Shown piece by piece: positions 30,101-42,600 of a stretch of 64,000 nt of DNA. Under the pieces are notes generated by a model. It was given only the letters and a program-made list of their open reading frames with translations. It ran no database searches and had not been told where the DNA came from. The stretch spans positions 2,290,841 through 2,354,840 of the forward strand of contig OX457040.1 in assembly GCA_949752735.1 (NCBI GenBank), read 5' to 3'. The translations under genes and the position numbers were made by a program. Numbering within the stretch: position 1 is the first letter of the stretch; each line of letters opens with the position of its first letter. Source of the DNA: Lumbricus terrestris. Its lineage: Eukaryota > Annelida > Clitellata > Crassiclitellata > Lumbricidae.

Positions 30101-33100
30101 AATAGCACAAAATCCTAAGTCCAAATCCAATATAAATTTTAAATTTAAAAAAGTTCTTTTAATGACCAACAATTTATGCTGCACTTTGGTTTATATGGTA
30201 TTACATTTAAATATGATAAAGCATCCTTGTTAAAAATGATTTCCTCGTTAGGTTGTCCGCCCTAGGAATGATTCTGTCATGTAGTCTTGGCCTCATGGAG
30301 TAAGGCTATAAGGCCAGATAGCCTCTAAATATGTAGCCTAAGTAAGAAGCATTCCTCACAGGATCTAAAAGATCTTCACAAGACTCAGACAACCGAATGA
30401 GGACTGAGTTTGAGAAGCAATTACTTGTCACGAGGAAACAAAATTATGGCCAGAGAAGGATTTTCAATGAAGGTAGAGAGTTAATAGGTGTTGGAAAAAT
30501 GGAAAAGATGCTTATCGATGAAAGCAGAAAGAGTAATGTTCCACGAGGACATGGGGGGAAAGGAGGACACATCCAGGCAGTAACCGGCATAATACTACAT
30601 GTATATGGGGAGAAGAACATAATTGTAGGAGAACAATAATTGGAGAAAGATGAAAGCAGGATAAATGTAATAGCATATAAATACACGTTGAGCATGTTGC
30701 ATGATGCTCTGTATCGTTGACTGTAAGATGCATCATGCACGAAAGAGATAAATAACCTAGGAGTCGGTTGAGAAGAGCTTTTCGTGACTCGGTCCAATGC
30801 ATCAATTTCCACTGGAGCATATCTTCCCAACAGTTCGCGGCAGCTCCACTCAACGACGACGAAATTGAACTGTCAACGCAAAACAGTCTACATAATAAGG
30901 AAGGAGGTGAAACATGGTTCGCATAAGAGAGAAGACACTTAGCAAACTGTTGAGCAGAGCTTTGCGTGACTCAGCCCACTGTAGCATAATTTTTCACAAC
31001 AGTTAGCGGCAACCCACACAATAATTATATGGTGTAGTGGTTATGTTTGTTGCCTTACAGCCGGAAGGTTGAAGGTTCGAATCCACCTCAAGCCGCCGTG
31101 TATGAACCTTGGGCAAGTCTTTCACTCGCAATTGCTCAGCGATTCGGCGTGAAACTCCGAGTCAGTGTCCGTGCTGTAGTCGGGAGCGCTTCTGAGTAGA
31201 ATCTTGAATGGGTGCCATAACAAGTGCACATACAAACATAGAAACAAGCATGTAAACATACATTCATACAATTCATGTAATTTTTATAATACATACATGT
31301 AAATGTCTACACAAATAAAACGACCCTGTATGATCATACCGATGATAGCTAGCTATTCAAATGTAACTTGACATAGAGGTATAATTGTACCATAGTTACT
31401 GTTGCTATCCTTTGACGCATTCATCTCTCTCCTGTCTTTCTTAACCTACTTCCCTATCATTTTGTCGCGGTCTCACGACAACTGGTCTACAGACAACTGG
31501 TCCAGCACTTGAGAAATGGAAGCTGGATGAAAGTTTTTTACAGGTGAAATGAAGGTTGGATTGATGAAAATAACGCATGAGAAATAAAAGCTTGATGAAG
31601 GCATTTCTAGATCTGATATAGAAGCTGGATTGATGAAAATAATGAGCAAGAAATAGAAAGTAGGGTCTATTTTTAGATCTGAAGTAGAAGCTGGATGCAT
31701 GTTGAACTACATGAATGAAAATCATCAATGCAGCTTCCATTTAAGCTAGAAAACCATTTAACTTTATTTTCATAAATCCAGCTTCTATTTCATCAATACT
31801 AGTCGTCTGTAGAGCAGTTGTCGTTAGACCAATTGTCTGTAGATGAGTTGTCTGCAGACCAATTATTGTCGTGGAACCAGTCGCCTTGTCTCTTTCTCTC
31901 ATCGTTTGCTTCCCTTCCACCATCGCTTATTGCTCTTCTCTCTTCAACGATAAGTAAGGCTACCTAACAGTTTCCGTACTTAACTCTTTGGTCTTTCCAT
32001 TCATCTTTTCCGCAAGCGTTTGAACTCCATTTTCTTCGATTGTGGCCTGGTGCAGGTCGGGAGAGCCTCTGAGGAGTCTCTCTTGAAGTGTCGCCATATT
32101 AATTTACGATTACAAGCGAAGAAAACTATAGAACTGATAACAACTGAGGACGTCATATGTACCTAAGAGCTGCTCCGTAAAGCGTGGCCAGAAATATTCC
32201 GGCAAAGCCAGGAGCATCGGCAAACATTTGCAAGACGAAACGAGGCAACAACTGAAAAATAAAATAAAATCAATAAATCGCTAAATCAATTTAATTTAAT
32301 TTAATCGATTTGAGTGATTGATCAATCAATAGAATAAATTATTAATAACTACGTACGCCCTGATCGATCCTTCGAGTCAAAAATTTATTATTTATGGGAA
32401 TGAAAAACAAATAATGACAAATGATAATAATCGGTGGTTTAGCGGGTATATGTTCGTCGCCTTGCAGCCGGATGGTTGCAGGTTCGAATCCACCTCAAGC
32501 CGCCGCGTGGAGACCTTGGGCAAGTCCTTCACTTGCAATTGCTCAGAGCTTCGGCGTGAAAACTCCGACTGCATCGTCCTCTCTGTAGTCGGGAGCGTCT
32601 CTGAGTAGGGAGCTTCAAGGGGCGCTATAACAAGTGCACATACAAATAATGATAGTCAATTATGAATGTATGAACCTGGTTGGCATTGTTGATATCGCGA
32701 TTGGCCAGAGGGTCGCATCGGATTGAAGTGTAGTAGGCAACAACGATGAGTCCAGTGAAACATATGATCAGATGCATGACGATGTAGGTTGGCAAATTCA
32801 AGAAAATGGATCTGAAATATCCACAACGCATCACATCGAATGCTATTCAGAAACTGTCATTTGTAAAACATGTACAAACATTGTACATGTATAATATAAG
32901 AAAAGAACAGAATTGTCTGGGAGTGTGCTTAAGGCAACATTTCTGTTAAGCTCTGAAAGACTTATTTCGTATCCCTATATAAGGCGATACTGTCATAGAC
33001 GTTATGAAGGTAAAGAATTTCATTTTCAGTAGGCCTACTGGAAAGGAAGGAGATGAAGTGGGAGGGGCGTTCTGTAGGTGGTACTAGGCCTAACATCAAC

Positions 33101-33300
33101 TTTGAAGCAATAGCGCAGATTCAACTTGGCGTGACATGACACTGACGACAGTAGGCCTAACTTATGTGGACCCTATTATAATTGCAGCGCGGTCCGCTAA
33201 CTTTAAATGGTCCGCCCGAGCTCTCTAAACTCATCCGTTTCAGGACAGGCAAGGACGCAGTTGTTGTTGTTGTTTTTGTTGCTGTTGCTGTTGTTGTTGT

Positions 33301-33359
<59 letters not shown>

Positions 33360-33458
33360 GTGATGGTGATGATGGTGATGATGTTGATGATGGTGATGAT
33401 GCTGATGCTGATGCTGATGCTGATGATGATGGTGATGTGATGGTGATGATGATGATGC

Positions 33459-33499
<41 letters not shown>

Positions 33500-33523
33500 G
33501 TGATGGTGATGATGGTGATGATG

Positions 33524-33620
<97 letters not shown>

Positions 33621-36600
33621 CGATGACGACGACGATGATGATGGTGATGACGATGATGATGGTGATGGTGATGGCGATGTATTGATAATTTATAAAAATT
33701 AATGAGCTTATTTGTTTCTTACAGTTTGGCTTGTGTCTGACTCTTCGTGGCTGAATAGCGTTGTACACCGGGCTGCGAGAAGCCATAGACTTTGAGCCAA
33801 GCCATTGACAAACCGAAGACAAATCCCCAGAACGAGTGTCGAACGGTCGGATCAGGACTCCACCTGAAATGACTTACATGGTGAACTATGCCTCATTGCT
33901 TGGTACAATGGTACATACATGTAGTAGACACTAAAACAGGTCGTTAAGTGGCGATTAACTGTTAACTAAAGCATGTTAATGTTTATTCAAGGACGTAGGG
34001 TGGGTGGCCGTTTGTGACAGAGTTCTGTTGCTGGCACCCATCACTCCTAAAGGAAGCAAACAGTTTATATTTTGCTGTGCAACTGTTTGTTTGCTAAAAA
34101 CTAGATAGCACTTTTAATCCGCAACCTCTGAAAGGACACAAGCTAACGAAATCCTAGACGCAGAGACACTTGTCAAATCCATTATGCCACAAAAGGAACT
34201 AAAATGCATAACATGACCTCTGTTTCTATAAGACAATAATTATAAAGCTAGATCTTAGATTTAGATCACATGACACTATATTATTTACAGTCATGGCCAT
34301 AAGTTTGAACTCAGTAAGATTTTTCGTGTTTTTTGTGTAAAGTGTAATTATTTGAGGAATATAATACATCCATAGAGTGTTATCCATTGTCTGAAGATTA
34401 CACACAGCCGCATTAGGGGGGCGCGGACATTTCCCCCTGGACAAACCCCCCTGGACAATTCCCCCCGGACAATTCCCCCCCTGATTTAGCCTAGGACATT
34501 AACCCCCCCCGGACAATTCCACCCCTTTGCTTCCATTTAAGTAAAAATTATTTTGCATCAATCCGGCTTCTATTTAGCAAGAAATCTTTTCATCAATCCA
34601 ACTTAGGACACTTAGGACCGCCGTTTTATAGTAATACCACTTACACGCAATATGTTCGACAGGGGGGGAATTGTCCTACCCTGGGGGGGGGGAATTGTCC
34701 GGGGGGGGTTGTCCGGGGGGTTTTGTCCGGGGGGTTTTGTCCAGGGGGGAAATGTCCTACACTCGCATTAAGTCTATATTAATAGCGCACAAATACCCCA
34801 ATCGTGCCGTAATTAACGACAATGTGAATATTTAGGTCAAAATCTTACTGAGTTCAAACTTATGGCCATGACTGTAGGTGTACCTACATGATATAAAAAC
34901 GCTTCTTTGTACCTACTCAGTCCAGATGAGTCTCCCTGATTGCGAGCACAGTTCGACGACGTTACCAACTCCTCCAACCACGATCAGACCCTGTCAGCAT
35001 AATAATTATAATTATAAACCAGCAGACATTTCACATAGTCCATCGTGGCAAGAGTTTCAGATGGTTCACCAGACTTGAATTGTGTGTTAAAACCGCCGCA
35101 AAGTGAACTTGAAGTCTAGAACGTTCAATTTTAGTCTAGTAGGCCCTATCCCTTGCTTCGTTTACAGTATGAAAATTGCACAAACTGACAAAGGGTAAGA
35201 CTATGATCAACGTAGAGTTGAGGTAGGCTATGCATGGAAGACTTCTCCAAGAGGTTCCTAAAAAGACTCCTAAAAAGACTGTGGATTAGCCCCCCGGAGG
35301 CTAATCCCGGTTGTGGGCCGTCAATCTGGAACGACCTCTCTTCTAACCTTCATTTCCTCCACCTGACCAGTCAATCTTTGTTTCTTAAATCTCTCAAACC
35401 TTTTTTCTATCGCCGGGCAACAATTCAGAAGATCCACCCTCTCAAGTCATGGAAAATGGTTCAATGTTGAGGCCATAGGACAGGCCCGCCGAGAGGGGGG
35501 GCAAGGGGGGCAAATGCCCAGGGGCCCGGCGACTTTTAGGGGCCCGGAGGGGGCCCGGGTCACACTGAATTTAAAATTTTCATATGTTGATTGCGGACTG
35601 CGACCCAGGCTATAATCACTTATAATGTGACTTAGTCTATGCAAAGTTTATGATTTATTGAGTTCACATATAGCCTTATATTACTGTCATATTACAACAA
35701 CTGCTTACATTTCAAGCAACTGCCCATTACCTTAGTTATCACGCTTTTTCCGTCTCAAAACGATCTTCTGCTAAATTATGCATCATCCGATTTCAATCAC
35801 AAGTATGAACAAATCAATAAATGATAAATTTCTTTCGTAACGATGGAATATAAACATAAATTAAAAGCACAAAAAGGAAAAGAAAAAGCGAATATGTTTG
35901 AAAAAAGCAAAAGTTGGTAGTCGCACACTGCATGGCCCATTTCAAATCGAAATCTCAAAAGAAGATAAATCAGAGACTGTAGTCTGTCCTATAGGCTAGG
36001 CTATGTGTCGGTTGATTTTAGTGATCAATGATCATAACCCAATTAGGCCCCCCAGAAATTTGCGCCAGAAAAAGTGAAAATTTGCGGAAAATTTGCGCCA
36101 GAAAAGTGAAAAATTGCGCCAAGAAATTGCAAAAAACGCGCACCAAAAAACAACAAATTTTCGCATATTAATAACTAGTTATCTGCTTCTCCTCAACCAC
36201 CCCCGATGGAACTGCAGTCTGCGATCGTTTCCTGTGTTTAGCTGTCTCAAGGTGGCTGATAACCGACGATTTTCTTGTGTGATCAATTACCAGATTGCAC
36301 ATACTGCAGAACAGCAGACCTCCATCTTCATGAGTAACGTTTATAAATTCTTTCACTCGATCACGAGCAGAAACACTGGAGCTATGCGACGGGTCACGCA
36401 CGTGGTTTCGTGGCTCCTTTGTGAACGCATTGTCTAACGTATTTTGTCGCATCGCGGTTCTAGAAGAATTTACCGTTTGAGTACGCGCAATATTTACAGA
36501 ATTATCTTCTTTAACTACAGATTCCTCGATAGTCTCGATAACTTCGATGCTATCGTCCCACTCCGTGGTCGCCATTTTTTCAGTTGTTGTCTAACGCAAC

Positions 36601-39600
36601 GTAGACTAATGCTGTCGTTGCGATGTTGAATTTGCCGCGCATCACAATGACGATTTAGCCATTGAAAGCCCAAAATTTGCGCGCAAATCGCAGACATTGT
36701 TAAAATTTGCGCGCAAATCGCGGACATTGTTAAAATTTGCGCGCAAATCGCGGACATTGTTAAAATTTGCGCGAAAATCGCGGACATTGCTAAAATTTGC
36801 GCACTTGCGGGTTTATAAAAAAATTGCGCGAAAGTTGCGCGGCGCAAGATCGCAAATTTCTGGGGGCCCTACCCAATGGATGAAATTGAAATTTGTGGTG
36901 TTAGCATTGTTATTCAAAAAGATGACATTATAAACAAGACTTATGAAAATGCTGAAATTAGGCTATATAGAGCTGTAAAAAGACTTGGTTTTGATCTTGG
37001 CACTCTACCGCCAGGGCCCCTATACGTACACAAACGATTGAGACCGTATAATAGGCTGCTATCATATTATAAGAAACGATATTGCAAGACATCCATCCGG
37101 AAAATTTTCCAGGCGGTGAAGAAAGAGTATTTTATAAGTGCATTTTTAAGATTCGCAGACAAAATGCAGAACTATACCAGAATATTATAAACGATTTTGC
37201 CTCAGTTAAATCCAGAAAGGCTGCATTTTGATTACCAATATAATTGAAAATTAAATTCTTAGCATCAAGAACTGATTAAAATCATAAATGTAGGGTTGTA
37301 TTAAAAAAGAATGTTGAGTTTGTCTACAGCTATAAATATTGTATGCATGTACAAGATCCCATGTAATAATGATTCAAACCTAGATGCATTATTCATTCAT
37401 TCATTTCAAACACTTATATAGCGCTTCTTCAAGAGTATCTACTCAGAAGCGCTCCCGACCCAACCACGGTTAAAAAGAATAGTTTTAAGAGCAGAGTAGA
37501 ACGTAGTCTCAAAGGCTCTAGGCACAAGACGTAGTTCCACAGGGAGCCCATTCCAGGTTGCAGGGCCAACGACAGAAAAGGCACGGTTCTGTGTAATAGA
37601 AGTGCGTGACCGAGGGACAAGAAGCTGAGCCTGTTTAGAAGAGCGGAGAGAGCCACGGCGCTGGACGTTCAGGGTGGAGCAACAGAGCTCCTGCAAATAG
37701 ACAGGGGCCACACCCGCGAGACAGCGCCAAACCAAGGAAGATATCCGGTAAGTGATCCTTTGTGAAAAAGGGAGCCAATGCAAGACATCCCGCATATAGT
37801 CAGTAACATGACCGAATCTTGGAATGCGACCAACAAGGCGTGCCGCAGAGCGCAAGACCCGATCCAAGCACCCAACCCGAGTCACCGGAAGACCCACATA
37901 GAGGGCGCTGCAGTAGTCCAGACGAGAGACGACAAAAGAATGGACTAGCGTTAAGGCAGCATTGAAGGTTAAGGAGCGGAGCACCACTCTAAGCTGACGC
38001 AATTGGTAGTAGCAACTGCGGCATAGCAGGTTGATATGCCGCGTAAAAGTAAGTTCTTGGTCCAGTGTGACTCCAAGATCCCGGACAGAGGAAGAGAAGG
38101 TAAAGTGAGGGAACTCTCGAGCAAGAACCTCCAGGTCAATTTTAGCGAGCTGTTGGCGTGTGCCAAACCAAATAAATTGGGTTTTGGTAGAGTTTAGCCG
38201 AAGGCGATTGGAGGACATCCAGGCCTCCAAAGCCTCCATTGTCCGGCTCATGACCCTAACAGTGGATAGGGCTGCTGGCGCAAGACAATGCAAATACGCT
38301 TGCAGGTCATCCGCATAGGATTGGCTCAGGACAGAAGAAGCGGCAAGGAGAGAACCAAGATCAGCAGTATAAATAATATATAGGAGTGGGCCCAGGACAG
38401 AACCCTGGGGCAGGCCATACGGAGCAGGAACCCACGGAGTCCTGGTGGACCCGTAGACCACAGAGAAGGAAAGTGAAATAGACAGACGTATATAAACGGA
38501 GACAGTGACATTATGACGATATTATCGTTCATTCGTACCCACCATTTTGTTAATTACATTGTTTTTATTAAAATTTTTGGTCAAAAAGCATCAAGATAGT
38601 TTAAGGGGCCCGTGACTGCTCAGCCCAGGGGCCCGGAATTTCTGTCGGCGGGCCTGCCATAGGACCTACAGTCGCTATGGAAAGTCGTTTACATTTAAAG
38701 TTAAAGTACATTCTAGTGGTTGCTGAATAAATTGTACTTGCAAAATCGGCATTTATGGCTAAGAGAACCACTCATTCCAGTAGATGATAAATTTTTTGAA
38801 GGCCTGTGGCCTACCGTAAAATCTTATGCTCTATTCATCATTATGACCTGCATAAAACCAGAATAAAAAACCACTCCCGAATTCTATTGGGTCCCATCTT
38901 TAAGGCCCCAAAGCATAAGCCCAAGTCCACACTGAGTTGATGATTCGTAGGCTGTTGCCACAGTTAAGCTACACAAGTTTTTGACCAGATTGCTGACCCT
39001 AACGAGAATCGCAAGAAGTCCACCGAACATAACGACGCTCTGGAAAACGTCTGACCAGATGACGGCTCTCATTCCACCCTGAAACACAGACAATTATTAT
39101 TTAGGTTTTTTTAGGACTACAGTCCGTGGAAATCGTTGCTGTCTATGAATAGAGTAAACAATGGAGATTTCTATCGTATTGCACTTGTGTGTTCATAACC
39201 TAAATTCATAAAAACGATTCTCACAATTATTATTGCAGGCCTACAATAATCACATGCGCCCAAACTGTCAACTCACTGCGAAAGTTTAAGACAGCAGAGG
39301 GGTGCACTTGGCTTCGATGGATCCGATTTGACCAGGGTCTATGACAACAGAGGCCGTTACCCTGGACAGAAATTTGCTCGGCGTACTACAGCACTTAAGA
39401 GCAAGGTACTTGGCTTCGTGATGCAGAACTGAATACAGCTGAGATAGAATCATAGAAATGACCTAGAAATAGGGGAACGAGAAAGACTAAGAAGGGATCA
39501 TTGACCATGGGCGCCCGCAGACATTTTTGCAGGAGGGAGGGCAAAACAAAGTGATTTTTAGCAGGAGCTTCAATATGCAAAGCAAAAATGTTTGTGTCGT

Positions 39601-42600
39601 CTATAACATTCGCGCTTTAGTGCAAATAAATTTGTTAAAAATCACAAAGTAGTAGCTAAAAATAAGAAAAAATCAATTGTCCAGGGGGAAAGTGGCCCCC
39701 TCTTGCCCCTATGTGCGGACGCCCATGTCCTTGACGATATATTTGGTCTAAATTTGGGTCTACTCTAAATTTGGTATTCAGCGTCAGTGAAGGGCGTCCA
39801 GTTGGATGCCATGCATAAAGTCGCGATATATTATAGGCCTACCGACTCAGGGCATATTGTCCGAATTAGATTCATGTAGGCTAACCGTACGAATCAACAG
39901 AGAAATAGTAGTAGGCCTACTCTGAATCAAGCTGGACAAAATTAAAAACTGGTTAAGTCTGCAGAAATATATATTATAGTCGACATAAAGCCTACTTAGT
40001 CAAGACTTGTGTACGCTATGTTGATAATGATGATACTTAGGGGTTAAGTCACCTCCGGCCCATAGCGATGCAACTCAACAGTCACGCAGCCTACCAGAGC
40101 GGTGTATGTTACGGGGAAAACGTGTAAACTGATGTAAACTAGTGTAATTCGACAATATTTCTCACCAGAGCTGTGTATGTAACGGAAACAATTGCCATGA
40201 CAGGAATTGAAACCACGATTGGAAGTCCAGTCGCTAAGACAGAGATGATCAGGTGAACATTTGCTCAGTAATAACGTACACACAGTCATGTAAAAACCGT
40301 TGAAGGCAGTACCGTAAGGGACTAGTACACATGATTGCTCCGTATGTGGAGTAGGTCTATTCCATATCAATTCTTTTATGCTGTCAGTGAGTTTTAAACA
40401 GCTAAACGCTCATAGGAATTTGAAAAAGTGCATCAAGGATACAGCTTGGAACCTCCAATCGGGAGGTTGATAACGATATAGGCAGTGGCGGCGCTAGGGG
40501 CTAGGGGACTAGCCCCCCTCCTATAAAAGGCCATCCATTTTTTTCCCATGTAAAAATAACATTTTTGGACGATTAACCCCCTTTAGCCCCCCCCCCCCCC
40601 CCCAATAACCGTAAAGGTGCGCACGAGGTTTGGCAGACAGCTTGGCGGTCACGGAAAAGGAACAGTTTTCGAAGAATTCGAGACCAAATGACTAAAAAAG
40701 GGAAAAAAGGTCATCAAAAATTTTGACGGGCGAAATGGACATTTTTCTTGAGATTTTGATCGGTGAAAAAAGTCATCAGAAATTTTGGCGACTGAAACGG
40801 AAAATTTTCGCCGCAAATTCAGACACCCCAAAACTGAAATCCTGGCGCCGCCACTGGATAGGAACCTTCACTGACAATAAATTCTCAGTCATGTGGTTAC
40901 ATTGGTTGTGCTCATTGTGAACAGTTACTTTGGAGGGAGGTATAATAGGCCTACATCAGACTTACACGTGAGTGGGTCTCACGCACTGATGGCGCCGCTG
41001 GTTATAGGCGCTATACAAATTCATGGATACCACATCAAAATACAGTCGTATTGCGATGTAAGATATTTATACAGAACTTTCTACCCGTTGGCCTACCGTA
41101 TATAAACAAGACTGCTGTAGTTAATTTAGCAGCCTACCGGTACTTCTAAGATGATGATGTTATGATGAAACGGCCAACGTATAACAGAGAAGAATGGAGA
41201 CGTCAAACATGCGAACCTGCCTAAGGGCAGAGCACGGAAAAGAAGAAGATACCTGATTGCAGAGCTGCTGAAGGGGCATACATCACCGTTCCCATGTGAA
41301 GCGTCTATTGAACAGTGACCAGCAAATAAGTGTAGGCCTATTGGCTACCAGTGGCGTAGACAGACAAGGGGGTTTCGGGGGCTAAACCCCCCCCCCATTG
41401 GCCTAGGAAAAAGTTCTTTTTAACGATCACTGGCTTACACTACTCTGATGCATGCATTTATATGCACGAGAGTTGACTATGGTAGTGCCATCTATGCGGG
41501 CTTAACCCTTTCACGCATTAATAAGTTACAGTCTGTCCTTAATGCTGCGGTTATTTATTTATTATTATTATTATTAAGTTATTTATCCACTTAAATTAGA
41601 AAATAAAACAATTGCTTGTAGTAACGATTGTTTTTCTTATACTTTACTCTCTTTTTTTACTTTATTCCCTTCTAATTTACTGTAATACTGTCGGGTTGGT
41701 GTCAGAAAGGGCATCCGGCCAGGCCATAAAACCCTCAACCCTCCCCCCATCAGAAATTACTGGCTACGCCACTGGTGTATACAACCAACATATGGTGCAC
41801 ATGCTCACTGTTGCATAGCTATGAAACGAATCAGCGTAAATTGGTTGCCACTCACAAAATGCTATAAACAGTTAAACACAACTGTATAAACTCAATTGGA
41901 CAGCTTATTACTAGCGCCTCTTAATAAACTGTCCAGTTGTTCAGGCCTACAATGCTATAGAATGCAAAAAATGATTCAGCAAAACAATGTAAATGTATGT
42001 ACTAGCCCTAAATTGATTTTTTATATGCCTAGGCTTCCTCAGAAATAGGTTCACCGCTAAGTAGGCCTAAGCCTAGGCCTATTATTATGCCATTATTATA
42101 AGGCTAAGATTGTAGGTTAGACCTACTGAACTTCAAAAACAAAATTTAATTTGCAGATCTTACCGCTTGTAATATTGAAATGACGGATGCAAGTATTCTC
42201 ACAGATTTCGAATGGAAACGACGTTCAAAATACTGGAATTGATCAAAAGTTATTGAAAATAACGGTTTGTATCTGTGCGGGTCTATAATAACAGCCGCGT
42301 CTCTTGTAGGCCTACAGTAGGCTACTGCTTGGGCACTTTCAGAACATAACAATTTTATCACACGAATGAAGAATCTTACGCTGAAAATAACTCGTACAAT
42401 TAACGGGAAAATCTATAAAAATATTTTGAAATAGATATAGGTATTGTCACCAAGCAGAACCATGAGGTCTTCGCGGTGGAAAGACCTTCGACCGCGAATG
42501 ACCTCCCCTTGGTGTTCCGTTCCCGTCCTTAATTTCTCAGCTATTCCTCGTTGGCCGCGCTGGAGATGTATGGGAGCGCTTCTGAGTAGTTCCGTCGAAG

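Larger units (their letters stand above)
36045..36870 (-). mobile_element. Nested 826-bp hAT element carrying a BED/CGGBP1-like gene
   Basis: The terminal inverted repeats are about 20 bp with one mismatch (left AGGCCCCCCAGAAATTTGCG). The flanks are 8 bp that agree at 7 positions (acccaatt at 36037-36044, acccaatg at 36871-36878). The right end has a subterminal array of 30-bp units (36671-36802); the left end has looser AATTTGCGCC repeats (36056-36170). The only ORF is the 135-codon BED-type gene on the minus strand; the hAT catalytic core and dimerisation domain are absent. Confidence 0.85.
35481..38656. mobile_element. hAT DNA transposon with perfect 8-bp TSD, filled with nested insertions
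   Basis: The ends are inverted copies of CAGGCCCGCCGA (35481-35492 and 38645-38656). The flanks are an identical 8-bp duplication, ccatagga, at 35473-35480 and 38657-38664, as hAT elements make. The GC-rich subterminal zones both contain GGGGCCCGG blocks. The 3176 bp include a second hAT element (36045-36870) and a 5'-truncated LINE (about 37385-38470); without them about 1.26 kb remains, with no transposase recognised, so the element is non-autonomous. It lies in intron 5 of transporter copy B. Confidence 0.9.

Noticed and set aside
33157..33822. 221-codon ORF with poly-I and poly-S, and plus-strand poly-D/M ORFs
   Set aside because: Translation of the GAT microsatellite; only the start overlaps exon 7 of copy B, in another frame.
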